Assembly: GCA_013397435.1 (NCBI GenBank)
Contig: VZRG01001526.1
Coordinates: 113,355 to 177,354 of the forward strand
Reading direction: 5' to 3'
Length of the DNA stretch: 64,000 bases
From: Erythrocercus mccallii
Taxonomy: Eukaryota; Chordata; Aves; Passeriformes; Dicruridae
Shown: positions 38,820-50,304 of the stretch, piece by piece
Layout: every line of letters begins with the position of its first letter
Position numbering within the stretch: position 1 is the first letter of the stretch
Position numbers and translations under genes: made by a program
The notes under the pieces: model-generated
The model's input: the letters and a program-made list of their open reading frames with translations, nothing else
The model's database searches: none
Told to the model about the DNA's origin: nothing

Positions 38820-39300
38820 GTTTTGCAACCATTTTTAGTTGTGCTTCATAAGATGCATGTACGCTTTTGTCTTTGAACAAAATGCTGCTCATTTTGGAAT
38901 AAAACACCAGCCCATTTTATTTCAAACTCATGTGCCTGGCTGACCAGTTTTTAGTGATATTTTTCTGTTGGATTTATATGTGGGATAGAGAACCAGAAGA
39001 CCACATCCTAGTGGCAGTTTTAATTCATAATCTTATTAGTGTTTGCTGTTCCATCGCCAGGCTGCTTCGCTCATGAGTTGTGGAATGTGCTGGTATTAGA
39101 CTGTACTGATTAAAGTTTTATAGTCACCAAATCAGATTAGCCACTGAGTCACCTGACCGGGCTGGGTTTGCAGTCATGTGACCCAGCGCCTTGCTGAGCT
39201 CCCGCTGGGAGCTGAAACAAGGTAGTTTGCTTTTGAGATGTTCTTAAGTATCTAACAGCATGGGTCGTGGATTATGGCTGCAAAGAAGATGGCTTCATTT
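38820..39300. promoter_or_regulatory. Candidate conserved element with TCACCTG/TCATGTG sites
   Basis: A block in IMMP1L intron 1 carries ATTAAAGTTTTATAG, CAGATTAGCC, GAGTCACCTGACC and GCAGTCATGTGACC. An AGCTCCC/GGGAGCT dyad with a 3-bp spacer lies at 39197-39213. The two similar E-box-like sites lie about 30 bp apart. Regulatory function is inferred from texture only. Confidence 0.3.
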
Positions 39301-42059
39301 TCCTGATCTTTGAACTAGCTAGAATGGGATAAGTTTGAAAGCGCAGGATCTTCAGGCCATGAGCCAACAACTGGAAAGAATGTTTAATCCTGGAAGCTCT
39401 GACACCAAAAGACCTGTTTTTTTCAGTGTGAAAAAGCTTAAAGACTGCTTATCCAGTCAGTCTGTGGCAAATGAAAAAATTAGTTGGACTGTTTAGGACT
39501 TGCCAGTTGTATGATATTATGGTATGGTCTTATTCAGAAAGCCTCTGGATGTTACCTAAATTCATCCTTGTGGGTATCCTGAGAACAGGGAAAAAATTTA
39601 AACCTGTGTCAAATTTAAACAGCTCTTTTGAAATAGAATTAAATTAGGAGACATGAGTTAAAGCAGTATGTGCTGAAGACAAGAAATTATTTCAAAGGTT
39701 TCTTTATGTTTCTGTAATTTCAGAACTGTACAGTATAATATTACTGAAAGCTGCAGAACATTAATCTTGAAACTGAATTGTGAGTTTAATTTAGTGTCTC
39801 AATAAGCATCATACAGATTAATGCTGTATTTAGTAGAGATTATTTTTTTGTATTTCTCATACTTCCTGGTGAGACCCACAAATATGGAACCTCAGCTTTC
39901 CAGCATACTGGCCAATGATGTTTTCTGGTTTTTGTCTCCCGTAGGTATTCCAGACAGGAATGCTAGCTTGATTTTTCAGCTACCACCAACTTTCACAGCA
40001 CTCTGGCCATCCACAGAGTGGAGCATGAATGAGGGTGTGCTGCAGTAAATAATTCTGTAGAGATGTGTAGCTCTACCTAGGCTGAACTCAGAGCCTTGCT
40101 TGCTCTTCAAAAATTTTGACTAGAATGGTAATTAGGTAACTGAGGGGCAGATGAAGAAAATAGTCATTTGGCCTTTAAGTAGTCAGGAAGTAAAATTTAG
40201 ATTTTTCAGTGTGAGTTATAAAATTGGATAAAAGACAAGCAAGCAACCTAGTAAAACTCATTGTAAAGTCAGATTCACAACTGGCTACTTAGGGAAACTT
40301 AAATTGTTTCAAATTTGGAATAATATTTTGGTGAAAAAAACCATCAGGAAGCACTGAATATCTGGCTTTTTTTTGTATCCAGGCTGTTTAGCAAACCATC
40401 GTTACTCTTATATCAGTGGATTCAGCTGTCGCTATAGGACATGAAATGAATGATACACACACAATCAAGTCGTCAGGGCAAAAGGAGAGCAGTTTATTTT
40501 TCTGTTTCGGTTTATACAGATTTTTGACAATGACCATGGATTGGAGGATGAGGTTGCTACCTCTCCAACCACATTGGGCAAACTAGAAGTCCATCCCCAA
40601 GAGAGGAATGATAAACAAGAAGGACAGTTTACAATAACATCACTTGGTTTACATGAAAATCTTGAGAAACTCCACTACAAAAATGCGAACATCAGAAGGC
40701 TGAAAAAGATTAGAGCGACATTCAGCTTCTTACATCTCCTACACTGAGCCTGCCAATTCCATGCCAGAAGTGCTGTATTGGTGGGAATCCCATTTCAGGA
40801 GCGTGTATGTGGGAGCAGGGCTGCCATTTTTTCCCCCCAGGTACTAAATAGTATTTTGTGTGAGATAATATATGTAAGAGGAATAAAAATGAATTAACAT
40901 TTCAAACTGTAGATACTGAAACAAATTGAGGGAAACTAAAATGTTACCAAGATCCTAGAAATAACAATCCTGTAACTGGTTACTGCAGGAGAACTCGGTG
41001 TGCAAATGGGACACAGCTGAGGTTGTGGGTGCTGCTGGAAATGTGAGCTTCACTGATTGTTTCAAAGTCCTGTCTTGGGTTTGCATGGAAAGAATAGATG
41101 TGTGTTATTTCATTGCAATGAGAGGGTAATTCATCTGAAGTTTTAGCCCTAAGGTTTATTGGAATACCTGTGTCACTTCAGTGGCCGTGTTTTCAATGTT
41201 TCTGGGATTTACAGCTGTGACTGTGTCCCTAGCACAGGAAGAAAGGTAATGGAGCATTTTTTTTTTTTACACCCATGTCCTGCATTTCTGAGAAAACTGT
41301 TGCACATTCTTGGAGCCTCATGCTTTTCTCAATTGTGCTTTCCAAGAACCGTGAAGCACTGTTTGATCTGTGTGTTTGCATGCTATTGCCAAGCCACAAT
41401 GCTTTTTTCATACAATTTTTAACATTTCTGGCGAAAAGGAACTGAAATTCACAAACATTAAATTGTAAGAACATCATCAATCTTCTTAGCACACACAAAA
41501 TATCTGTGAAAGGAGTGGTATGACCAGTCACTGATTTTCTGTACTTTTGGAACAAACCAGATGAACAAATTTAGATGAAATAAAATCTGGTCACTTATTA
41601 AAAACCTAAATAGTTTTTAAGAAGGCAATTCAGGGAGACAGAATACTGATGAAGTTATGCAGTAATTGTTTCTATACTGCTTTTCTGTTTTACAAGTAAC
41701 TGTGTCCTCATTTGAAACCGCTCTTTGGGGTGGATTTCTGTGGTAAAATGAGCCATACAGGCCCTGCTTGGTGATGTGTTTGGTATTAGTGAGAGTGCCA
41801 TTTGTGGGGCTGGAGTGTGCTCATGTCTTGCAGGTGCTCTGCACCTCAGCTTAGCATCATTTGCTAAATTGGAGAAAGGCACCTCTACTTATTTGATTCA
41901 CTTAGTAGTCAGTTTTCAGATTTATTATTGTGTCAGCTGTATCTTTTACCTAAAACCATCAAAGTAAATAATAGCTTATGCTGCCTTTCTATTTTAGTTC
42001 ATGCATTTAAAACCTAGAAGTCAGATAAAAAGATAGTTTCAGAATAAATTCAGTATATT

Positions 42060-42440
42060 ATTTATGAGTGGAGCAACACATTAGCATGGAGTTCACAATA
42101 GATCATATCGCTTTTATTCCATCTTACAAGCTTAGCAGCACAAACAGAATAATCAACATATTATTTGGCTGTCATCTGCTGAACAGAAACCAGAGATCAC
42201 ACGGAGGTTTTCCCTAGCTGCAGTGATGGCCTTTTTGTTCCAAGCCCCCATCTGGGAGGGCCATGGTGTGTTATCATATGGAACGCGGGGTTTGCTGTAA
42301 TCTGCTTAGCTGCACTGCAGTTTGAATCTTTATTCCATGTTTGTGTAATTTATAATTTTAATGAGACCATGGCTCTTGTGGGCTTTGAAATATATTAAAA
42401 GCTCTTTTGTGCATATGCTTTTGTTCTTGCTTAATAGGCT
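42060..42440. promoter_or_regulatory. Candidate conserved element in IMMP1L intron 1
   Basis: A complex, repeat-free block contains ATTAGCATGGAG, GGAGGGCCATGGTGTG, a CATATG E-box and GGAACGCGGGGTTTGC, followed by TTTATAATTTTAATGAG. Its texture resembles vertebrate conserved non-coding elements rather than neutral intron. This is pattern judgement only. Confidence 0.3.
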
Positions 42441-43312
42441 CAGTGTATTTAAAACTGATGAATTTTTATTCATGGATTTGGATGTCTGGGGATTAACTTA
42501 GACTGAATATCATTGCACTCATCTATTGATGTTTGGAACTTTTTTATACTTGTATCTCTAAGTGGAGAAGATCTTACAGAACTTGTGTTTTACACATAAA
42601 ACACCTCAGAAATAACTAATAAAAATAATAAAATTTTATTGAGCAATGGGAAAAAATACTGATTACATTTTATTTTTACTGTATAAACTGTCATGAAGTA
42701 CCATTTTGCTCTGAAAAAAGTCCTTGAATCCATGTACATGTGTGTACTTCGAACTTTGTAACTAAGAAACAGTTTGGGAAAGCAGTCAACATTTTTGCCG
42801 ACTAATAGCAGTGATAAGCACTTGATTTGCGTTTTTCTTCTATTCAGGTAACTTGAAAATGTAAATATTGAACACTCTCTTCTCTGACTGTGTTGCCTCT
42901 CTCCTGTTTTTTAACACATTTTTAATGCAGAGTGTGCATAAGCTATTTTTTTAGAAGGTGATGCTCATAACTAGGGAGTATTGATAAACATACAGAAGGA
43001 TCCTTCACTGCTATTTTCTGACAGTGCTAAAACGGGTCTTTTTTTTTGCTTTTGTATTTTTCAGATGTTTAATGGTTTGTTTATGGTTTAATTGTCCATC
43101 AGGTTTGATTTGCTATTTATTTAAAGATTTGATACTTTGTGACTTCTCTGTTCCTAAGCTCTGTGGAGCACTCTTCAATGACAGCATTCTCTCTGAGACC
43201 AACATTGGTGATAAGTATTTTTTGTAAATAGTCTTGCTGATGGTGTACTGAAATGTGGAGGGGTTGTTTGATGTGGAGGGGGTTTGGGGTTTTGTTTGTG
43301 GTGTTTTTGTTG

Positions 43313-43338
43313 GGTTTGCTGGTTTTTACCAGCAAACC
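43313..43338. repeat. Perfect 11-bp hairpin with T4 loop
   Basis: GGTTTGCTGGT and ACCAGCAAACC flank TTTT. The hairpin ends a strongly G/T-biased tract (about 43250-43327) that contains several G runs. Confidence 0.85.
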
Positions 43339-46300
43339 ATCTTCTTTGCAATGACAGAATATTTTAAGTAAACAGTTCTCATTGCATGGGGGACTTATTT
43401 ACCCCTCTTCTGTTCACTGCTTTAAGCAGTACTTCCAAAATCACGTTTCCACAAGATTCCACGTGTCAGCTGGGAAGTGCAGGGGACACGAGAGCCATGG
43501 GCAACTTCAGATTCAGTAGGGTTATAGATTTTTAGTGCCTAATGTGAAAATTAGGCTTGTAACTCTTTGTCTTACAAAACTGAAGAGGATTTTCAATGTT
43601 TATTTGTCTGTGTCTCAAGAAAGTGAATGTAGTGAAATTTAAGATAAACACGTGTAGTTATTTGACCATTGTGATGTAGGCACAGCCCATTTTTCTCTGT
43701 TACAAGCAAAGGCGACTGTGGTGTCTGCCAGACCTTTGGTGTTTGTCCTGACTTTGACCTTGTTGCAGAATACTGTAAAGTGAATATTTTGGCATCTCTC
43801 AGAGGCCCGGGTTTGCCATGTATGACCATGCCTTTGCTCAGCTGTCTGGTTTTCACTGCTCAGCAAAGAGGAGTGTATGGAGCTGCAGAGGAGGAGAAGC
43901 TTTGGAATGCATCTGACCATTAAAACACCGTTTTATTCAGCTCTGTGCAAGTGTTAGGAGCTGCTTCCCAAAGGTAAATAGAATCAGTGAGAACTACCTG
44001 AAATCTGTGTCGAAAACTTGCTCATCCTTGTCGGCTGTCTCTGGTTATTTAACACCAACGAATTGTGTTATGTGCGTTATGTTTACAGGATTAAACTCCT
44101 TGTCATCTTGAGATCAGTAGGTGAAGGAGCTCTCGTTGGAGACAAACTGGCAGTGCCTAGTAGAGATAATGTGTAAAAGTTACCTCTTCCAGAATATCAC
44201 CAAGCGTGCTCACATTTGCCAGACCAGTCTAGTGTTTCTTCCAGAGTAAAGCAACAGCTGGAAATAAAAAGCAATTCTGTCTGATCCCCAACACAGAGGG
44301 ACCTTTTGAAAATTGTTCTTGGTTCTGCTTTAGATGTTCAGAATCCTCAGATTGTAAAAAGAACATTTAAAGCATTTTGTATATTGTGTATCTAATATGG
44401 GAAGCATCCAAATAAACAAGATATACACCCTTTGCTCTTCTAGCACATGTAACATTGATTTCATGCAGAGGTTTTAAAATGATAGTTTAATATAAATAAC
44501 AGCTCAAACATAAATATTTAAGTGGCCTAGTCAGTCTGCAGTTTTTTCTTTGGTCTGGATTTTTTGATTTTTTTTTTTTGAAGTAATCTCAGAGTAATCC
44601 TGGGGGAAAGAGATAGTGCAGGTTATGTGTAGAGAAAGGTGTCTGGTTAGAAGTGGAGAATGTTAGAAGAATTTCTGTTATGGAAGGAAAAACTGATAAT
44701 CTCTCACTACGTATTCAATGAAATTCCAGGATTGGGAAACATTAAATAAAGCAAATGTGAAATTTTTTATGAAAGTGAAAAATCTATTTAGTGTCAAGTC
44801 CAGTGATTTGTTTAGTCACACTTTCAGTGCCGGCAACTTTGATTTTCCTGTGTTTAAAAATTCAGCACCATATCTTAAATTGTCTTACACAATGCGATTG
44901 GTTTTCTGGAAATGATAAATCAGCTCATTGATTTTCTAATTTTATTATGTACACAGTTAATTGTAATCCAGGATTACAGCAAACAAGATGTTAATTTCTA
45001 GAACAACGTATGCACATTTCCCTCAGAGTGTGAGTGTTACAGAAGCAAAGAGTACAAAGAGAATACCATTTGTGCTATCCTCACAGGAGCTGTCAATAAG
45101 AGATGTAATAGGGGATTTAGGAATCTGGAAATGGCCAACTAATTTATGTGAATCTATTTTATTTCAGCTAGAAAGCCCAAGCTCTGTTTCGTCTGCACTG
45201 CATATTGCAGAGCACAGGCTGTCTATAGAAAACCAGGCGGCTGCATATGGATAGTCCCTTGATATCATTCACTTGCTGTGTAATCTTATTATGCAAAGTT
45301 CTAATCTTCACCTAGAATGAATGCCTCTGGGTCAGAATATAGTCATATCAGGGTTTTTGAGGTCATGTTTTGTGATCCTTAGCTTATTCTTCTAAGTAGA
45401 GCTGGGATTTAAAGAGTATTCCCCAGACACTGGCAGAGATAGACGGCAAAACCTGCTGCCTTTTTGGAAGACAAGACCAACATGAGGTCCCTGGTAGGAT
45501 TAAACTTGATTTGTAGCTGTAGGATTTTTTAACAGATGTATTATTGGACAGGGAATAGGGGGCCACCAGCACAGCGAAATTGGATCACAATTGGCATTCT
45601 CAGGGAGTCCGCTGGCTGCTAAAACAGCAGCTGCATGTGGATTTGACTTCTTTCAGGTGAAGCGACTTCCAGTCATTTGGAAAGGATGGGATGAAAAGGA
45701 ACCTTGGTGATAATTTTGATGTCTGCAAGATTTAGTACCAATGTAATGGGATTATCGGTAACACCTTCACTGCAGAAAAAGCCACCTGGCGCTATAACTG
45801 GCAGCAACTGAGAACTAATCCTTTCCCATCTCTTGGATGTCATTCATGAGGCTCAAAGTGATTTCTACCCTGCTAGCTGTGATTAATTTTATAAACAAAC
45901 AAACAAAAAACCGAGTGATGAAAGCATTGGCTATGGAAGGAAGAGGGAACAGAAGATAATAGTAATTATATTTTGCATTTTATTAGCTCTGGGGGATAAA
46001 CTATACAGTTGTGGTAAAATAACCAAATTGTGTTCTCTGTGATAAATATGGATGTGTGACGTTTTTTAACCAATGTCAATTTCAGCATAAATTTTTTCAG
46101 CTACCTGCTATATGATAGTAGATAGTACCTGGAAGTAATTACAAGTTTTAGGCCATTAGTTCTGCAGTAAGGATGTTTACACTACAGAGCCATTAAGTTT
46201 TCAAGGGGCCTGTGACTTAAATAATTTGTTTTATTGTGCCTAATGGTCTTATGTTCGATCTGGTGGAGTTGCCTGATGATGGTACTTTGTGTTAAAATTG

Positions 46301-48591
46301 CATGATGTGGAAAACTGTTCAGCTGTTTACTTTCTTATGATCAACAATATGACATTGTTTCAAAAATGTACTGATATGAAGTTCTCAGAGGAAACAATGA
46401 TATTTTAATGATGCTCAAGTTAATTATTTCTGTGTGTTTTTTTTAAATAAACTAGTTTGTTCTGGTGGGGTTTTTTTACTGGACTTGCACTTGCTTCAAC
46501 CACTTATTAACTAGAAGCTGTTACTTCAAACTACATGGAAACTTTTAGGATTTTAGTTATTTGGAATGAATATTAGATGTCTAAAGATGAACCTTAACAT
46601 TTAAAACAACCTCCCATCCTCAGCAGATATCTTGCCAGGGTCAGACTGTGTAATCCAGGTATATATATGCCTTCATTTGAAATTGACCTTCTTGGGTAGT
46701 AGTCAAAAGCTTTTATATAAAGCTGGGAATTTTTTGATTGTTATCATAAAATCTGGTAAGCTTGAGCATTTAAAAAATCCTTTGTATTACATTTATGGGA
46801 GTTGGTGAAATCTGTGTTTCAGAAGTTAAGAATTTATTTTAAGAGAAGTGGCAACAAAATTTGAGAGCTCTTCCCTCATGTTCTGTCCTTTTGGTTAGTT
46901 TTTTACCATGGCAGCTCTAGCAGCAGGCAAAGCTCTCTCTGAGCCCTGGATTTCCCTGAATAGCTCCCAAATCTATTTGCAAGCATCACAGGGAAACATG
47001 TCCAGGGTAACTATACCTAGGTTTGTGTCATCCAAAACCCCAAAGGAAATCACTTGCAATCACTTTGAAACTTATTTTCTGAGATGTATGGCAGTTGTTT
47101 GGAGTTTCATAATAAAAATATTTCAGTTACAACCTGACAGCTGTTGGCATGGGAGGTCTGCATGTTCTCTTAATGTCGTTGCTGTTTGTTTGTCCCAATT
47201 TGATCTGTGTACTCTGGGCATTGTAATGCATTGTTTGGAAATGCCTTTTTATCTGCAATACCCACAGGTGCCTCAATTCTCTACTATCTTAGTATGTTAA
47301 TACAAGGTTTCTGAATAGCATGGAGCAAAACCAGAGGATGCTTGTGCAGTATTTTTCTCCTTCCCTGAACTGAGAAGCAGTGTGAGTCTGCCTTTCTACC
47401 AGGTGCTGTTAAGCTGTATTGATGATGGACTTCTCACGAAACATAGTTGTGGTCATGCATTCACAGTAGTTCTGCAACTCAAATTCATCTGCTGTGCCTC
47501 CACCTTCCTTTTATCGCCTGTGCTACATTTCTGGGCTCACAGTGTGTCTGGCCCTAAGAGTAAGGCACTGGTTGGTGCTTTTCATGGTGCACTGAACTGA
47601 GAAGAGCCAGCCACTTCTCTGCCTCACCAGAATGAATTCTGCTGAAAGTGCATTCCCCTTCCAGGGGAGCTGTGTCAGTTCCTGCAGTGTGTCCTGCAGT
47701 GTGCTGGGTGCTGCGTCTGCCAATGACACAATTCAAGGCTTTTCTGTTTTCCATTGTATTTCGGGTCATTACTGTGAAAGTGGTCAGACAATCTTATGAA
47801 TGATGAATCACAGCTTGCTTTAAGCTGCACTAGTCCAGAGAAGTTTATGTAAATAAAAAAGTACGTCTTTTTTGGAACAAGGAAATTAACTGGGTAGAGA
47901 ATACTTACTCCCAATAATGGTTGTCTTTTGAATGTATTCAGGCAACGTTCCCATTAAGTTCTAGTGAGAGCTGTGAAAATAAAGCCATGCAGTTTTGAAT
48001 TCCTGTCTTTAATTAGTGAAATGCAATGAAATGTAGAAGATGTCTTTGTTTCATTTTGAAGTGGCATATTTTACCTTTTTTCCTTTTTTTTCTTTTCAAC
48101 ATACTATATTTGCTCAGCAAACTATATGGACCTGTCTTAGCAAAAGAGGGAAATCTTGCAGTGGTTTAACAACACTGAGTTTAAGGGGAACAGGTTTCTT
48201 GCAGAATGTAGAACTTCTTCAGTTACTTCAGTATGTCTTCCACTTCCTTAGGTATAACCATCAAGTTGTGGTAAGGAAACATTTTATTTAGATTAGCATT
48301 GCAGGAATTGGATCTCCTAATCAGAGTTGGACTTGAATATTTGGGGAAGGGGTCAGAAAATGTTTACAGGCTGATGTGCTGCAGAAGTTCTGGCACTGTG
48401 CTGCAGCTGAGAACAGAAAGACCTGATGCCTTATTTCTATATCCATGTCTTCAGGTGTATCTGATTATTTGTTGGTTGTGTTACGCTGTTGGGTTTTTTT
48501 AATCTTGTCAATCTGTTACACACAAAAGATGGGTTTGTAAATGTTAGATTGATTGCTCTCCAATAAATGATCCTCTTCTGTTTTCCTGTAG

Positions 48592-48724
48592 AACCAGCTG
48601 GGCACCGTACCACTGTAGGATGTTTCGCAATGCCCTAGGAAAAACCTTCCGATTTCTGGGGTACACGGTGCAATATGGCTGCATAGCACACTGTGCCTTT
48701 GAGTACCTTGGAGGAATTGTTGTG
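48592..48724 (+). CDS. IMMP1L: IMMP1L exon 2, start codon and membrane anchor (coding 48620-48724)
   Basis: The exon starts after a TTTCCTGTAG acceptor and carries 28 nt of 5' UTR. It then has the ATG at 48620 (A at -3) and 35 codons reading MFRNALGKTFRFLGYTVQYG through GGIVV. The donor is GTAACT. Human IMMP1L starts MLRGVLGKTFRLVGYTIQYG, which fixes the start. Residues about 11-35 are hydrophobic with CIAHCAFEY in the middle, and form the single N-terminal transmembrane segment. The 28-nt leader contains no stop in the ATG frame, so an upstream extension is not formally excluded. The family length argues against one. Confidence 0.94.
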
Positions 48725-49509
48725 GTAACTCTTTATTTTCATGACATTTTAAAGAAGATAAAACTGTAATACTGAAATTTTTTATATATGATGATACCAA
48801 TATTTCAGGTTTCTTAATTTTCTTCAAAGCATTTAATACAATTGATGGGAAGCAGGTCCAGCCTTTATGAAAGTTATTTGTACTTTAGGCTTTCATGTTT
48901 TCTGATGTGTTATTGCTTGAGGCATCACTGAAGTAAATGGGAAACCTCTGATTAAGCCTTTTGCACAGTCCATCTTTTAAGAAAGACTGGAGTCACTGAT
49001 AGGAAATGCCTTTGTTTCACACTCTGACCAAATTCCTGGATGTTTTATGCTCCCTGCCCCTCTTCCCCAGGTCCTTAACCTGGCAGGTACTGCTGCTGGG
49101 CATGGGGGAGCTTGGCTGTGAGCTGCTCTCATAGTTTCTGTGATGATTCTGTGTCACAGAGAAGAGAAAGGGTAAGCTGGTAGGGCTTTGAGCTCTGCTC
49201 CTAAAAATATCTTGGAGATGCAGTGCTGAAAGGAATCCATCAGGGTCTGTAGCATCTAGTGCAGTTCAGGACCAATCCCAAGGAAATACAGAGCTGTAAC
49301 AGAGTTAAGAGGTGCTCTGGAGACTCCCCTCAGCCTTTAAATGCATCACACATTCCTTGGAGGAGCTCATTTTTAGTTCTCCACATTACACCTTTTCTAA
49401 TTTATTAGCATATCATTTGAATATAGAATATAATTTGAATATTGAATTCTATTTTAGATAAAAGTAGCTTGAAATGGTAATTTTTTTCTCCTTTATTTTT
49501 AATTTGCAG
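48725..49509 (+). other. IMMP1L: IMMP1L intron 2
   Basis: A short 785-bp intron with canonical GTAACT...TTTGCAG ends. Nothing else is recognised beyond a doubtful CR1-tail-like stretch near 49131-49153. Confidence 0.93.
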
Positions 49510-49598
49510 TGTTCTGGACCTTCAATGGAACCAACCATTCAAAACTCTGATATTGTCTTTTCAGAGAACCTCAGCCGCCACTTTTATTGCATCCGAAA
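49510..49598 (+). CDS. IMMP1L: IMMP1L exon 3 with catalytic serine
   Basis: An 89-nt exon after a TTTGCAG acceptor, encoding residues 36-64 plus two bases of codon 65. It begins CSGPSMEPTIQNSDIVFSEN, containing the S26 signal-peptidase box B (SGPSMEPT). Ser40 is the predicted nucleophile, corresponding to yeast Imp1 Ser40. It ends LSRHFYCIR; human has FYGIQ here, so Cys62 is a lineage difference. The donor is AA|GTATGC, a weak match to consensus. Reading through it would add about 32 non-family residues before a stop at 49698. Confidence 0.95.
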
Positions 49599-50177
49599 GT
49601 ATGCTCCTCTGTTGAGGCCAGATCTGACGTTCTCTTTGCCAGGGCTTGTCAATAACCAAATTCTGTCCTTTATTTTTTGTGGGTTTTTCTGCTTCTGACT
49701 AGTCATTTTTCATTGTGTCTGAAGGATGTTAAAGTTATCAGCACAAACAGCCCAATGAACAACTTGTCAAAATTCAGTTTGGATTTAGCCGATTGTCACT
49801 TTCACAGCTTTGTCCAAAAAATAGAAAAAAACCTCTTTTTTTCTCCCCCTAAATGATTCTATTGAGTGAATGTAACTTCTTCACTATCAGTTTGGTATTG
49901 AAAACCAACTATGCATATTACTGGTCCCAGGTTGTGGTCTTAAATGTTTCGTGGATGATCTAAATAACAAAACTTCATTCCACTTTTAAAACTCTGTGAA
50001 ATTATTCCTGAGTAAAACTGAAGAAACCAAAATTGTACACAACAATTTTCTGCCAATGGACTGTCTTTAATGTGTGTGAATATTTTTGGAGTAGACACAC
50101 GGATGCTCGTGTACTCAGCCAAATAGTTTGTAATTAGAGTTCTTCTGTTTATTTTTGTTTCTGTTTTTTCCTCTCAG
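49599..50177 (+). other. IMMP1L: IMMP1L intron 3
   Basis: A 579-bp intron with a weak GTATGC donor and a good pyrimidine tract before CCTCTCAG. It separates the exons bearing the catalytic Ser and Lys. No other content seen. Confidence 0.93.
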
Positions 50178-50304
50178 AGGAGATATTGTAATTGTGAAAA
50201 GCCCAAATGATCCCAAATCAAATATCTGTAAAAGAGTAATTGGCTTGGAAGGGGATAAAGTCTGCACAAGCAACCCTTCAGATTTCCTTAAGAGTCACAG
50301 CTAT
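50178..50304 (+). CDS. IMMP1L: IMMP1L exon 4 with catalytic lysine
   Basis: A 127-nt exon between a CCTCTCAG acceptor and a GTAAGT donor. Its first base completes codon 65 (AA|A, Lys). It then reads GDIVIVKSPNDPKSN, followed by ICKRVIGLEGDK and SNPSDFLKSHSY (residues 66-107). The GDIV box and KRVIGLEGD box are S26 signatures. Lys83 is the predicted general base, paired with Ser40 of exon 3. The exon ends at a codon boundary. Human has RGDIVIAKS where this protein has KGDIVIVKS. Confidence 0.96.

Larger units (their letters stand above)
35164..48591 (+). other. IMMP1L: IMMP1L intron 1 (5' intron)
   Basis: About 13.4 kb if the proposed exon 1 is right. It holds the rest of the CpG island, candidate elements at 38.8-39.3 and 42.06-42.44 kb, and the hairpin at 43.3 kb. 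Further untranslated exons could be hidden here. The 130-codon frame at 46908-47300 shows no family features. Confidence 0.7.

Noticed and set aside
43313..43338. Hairpin considered as a Helitron 3' end
   Set aside because: No CTRR terminus follows the stem within a dozen bases and no 5' TC end was identified.
46908..47300. 130-codon plus-strand frame in IMMP1L intron 1, beginning MAALAAGKAL
   Set aside because: The start looks gene-like, but the rest has no family similarity, the composition is intronic, and no acceptor or donor places it in frame with IMMP1L.
49131..49153. TTTCTGTGATGATTCTGTG, a possible CR1 tail in IMMP1L intron 2
   Set aside because: The preceding sequence does not match the CR1 3' region well enough to call an element.
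49599..49698. Continuation of the IMMP1L exon 3 frame past the donor
   Set aside because: Family similarity stops exactly at the donor and resumes in phase at exon 4, so this is intron.
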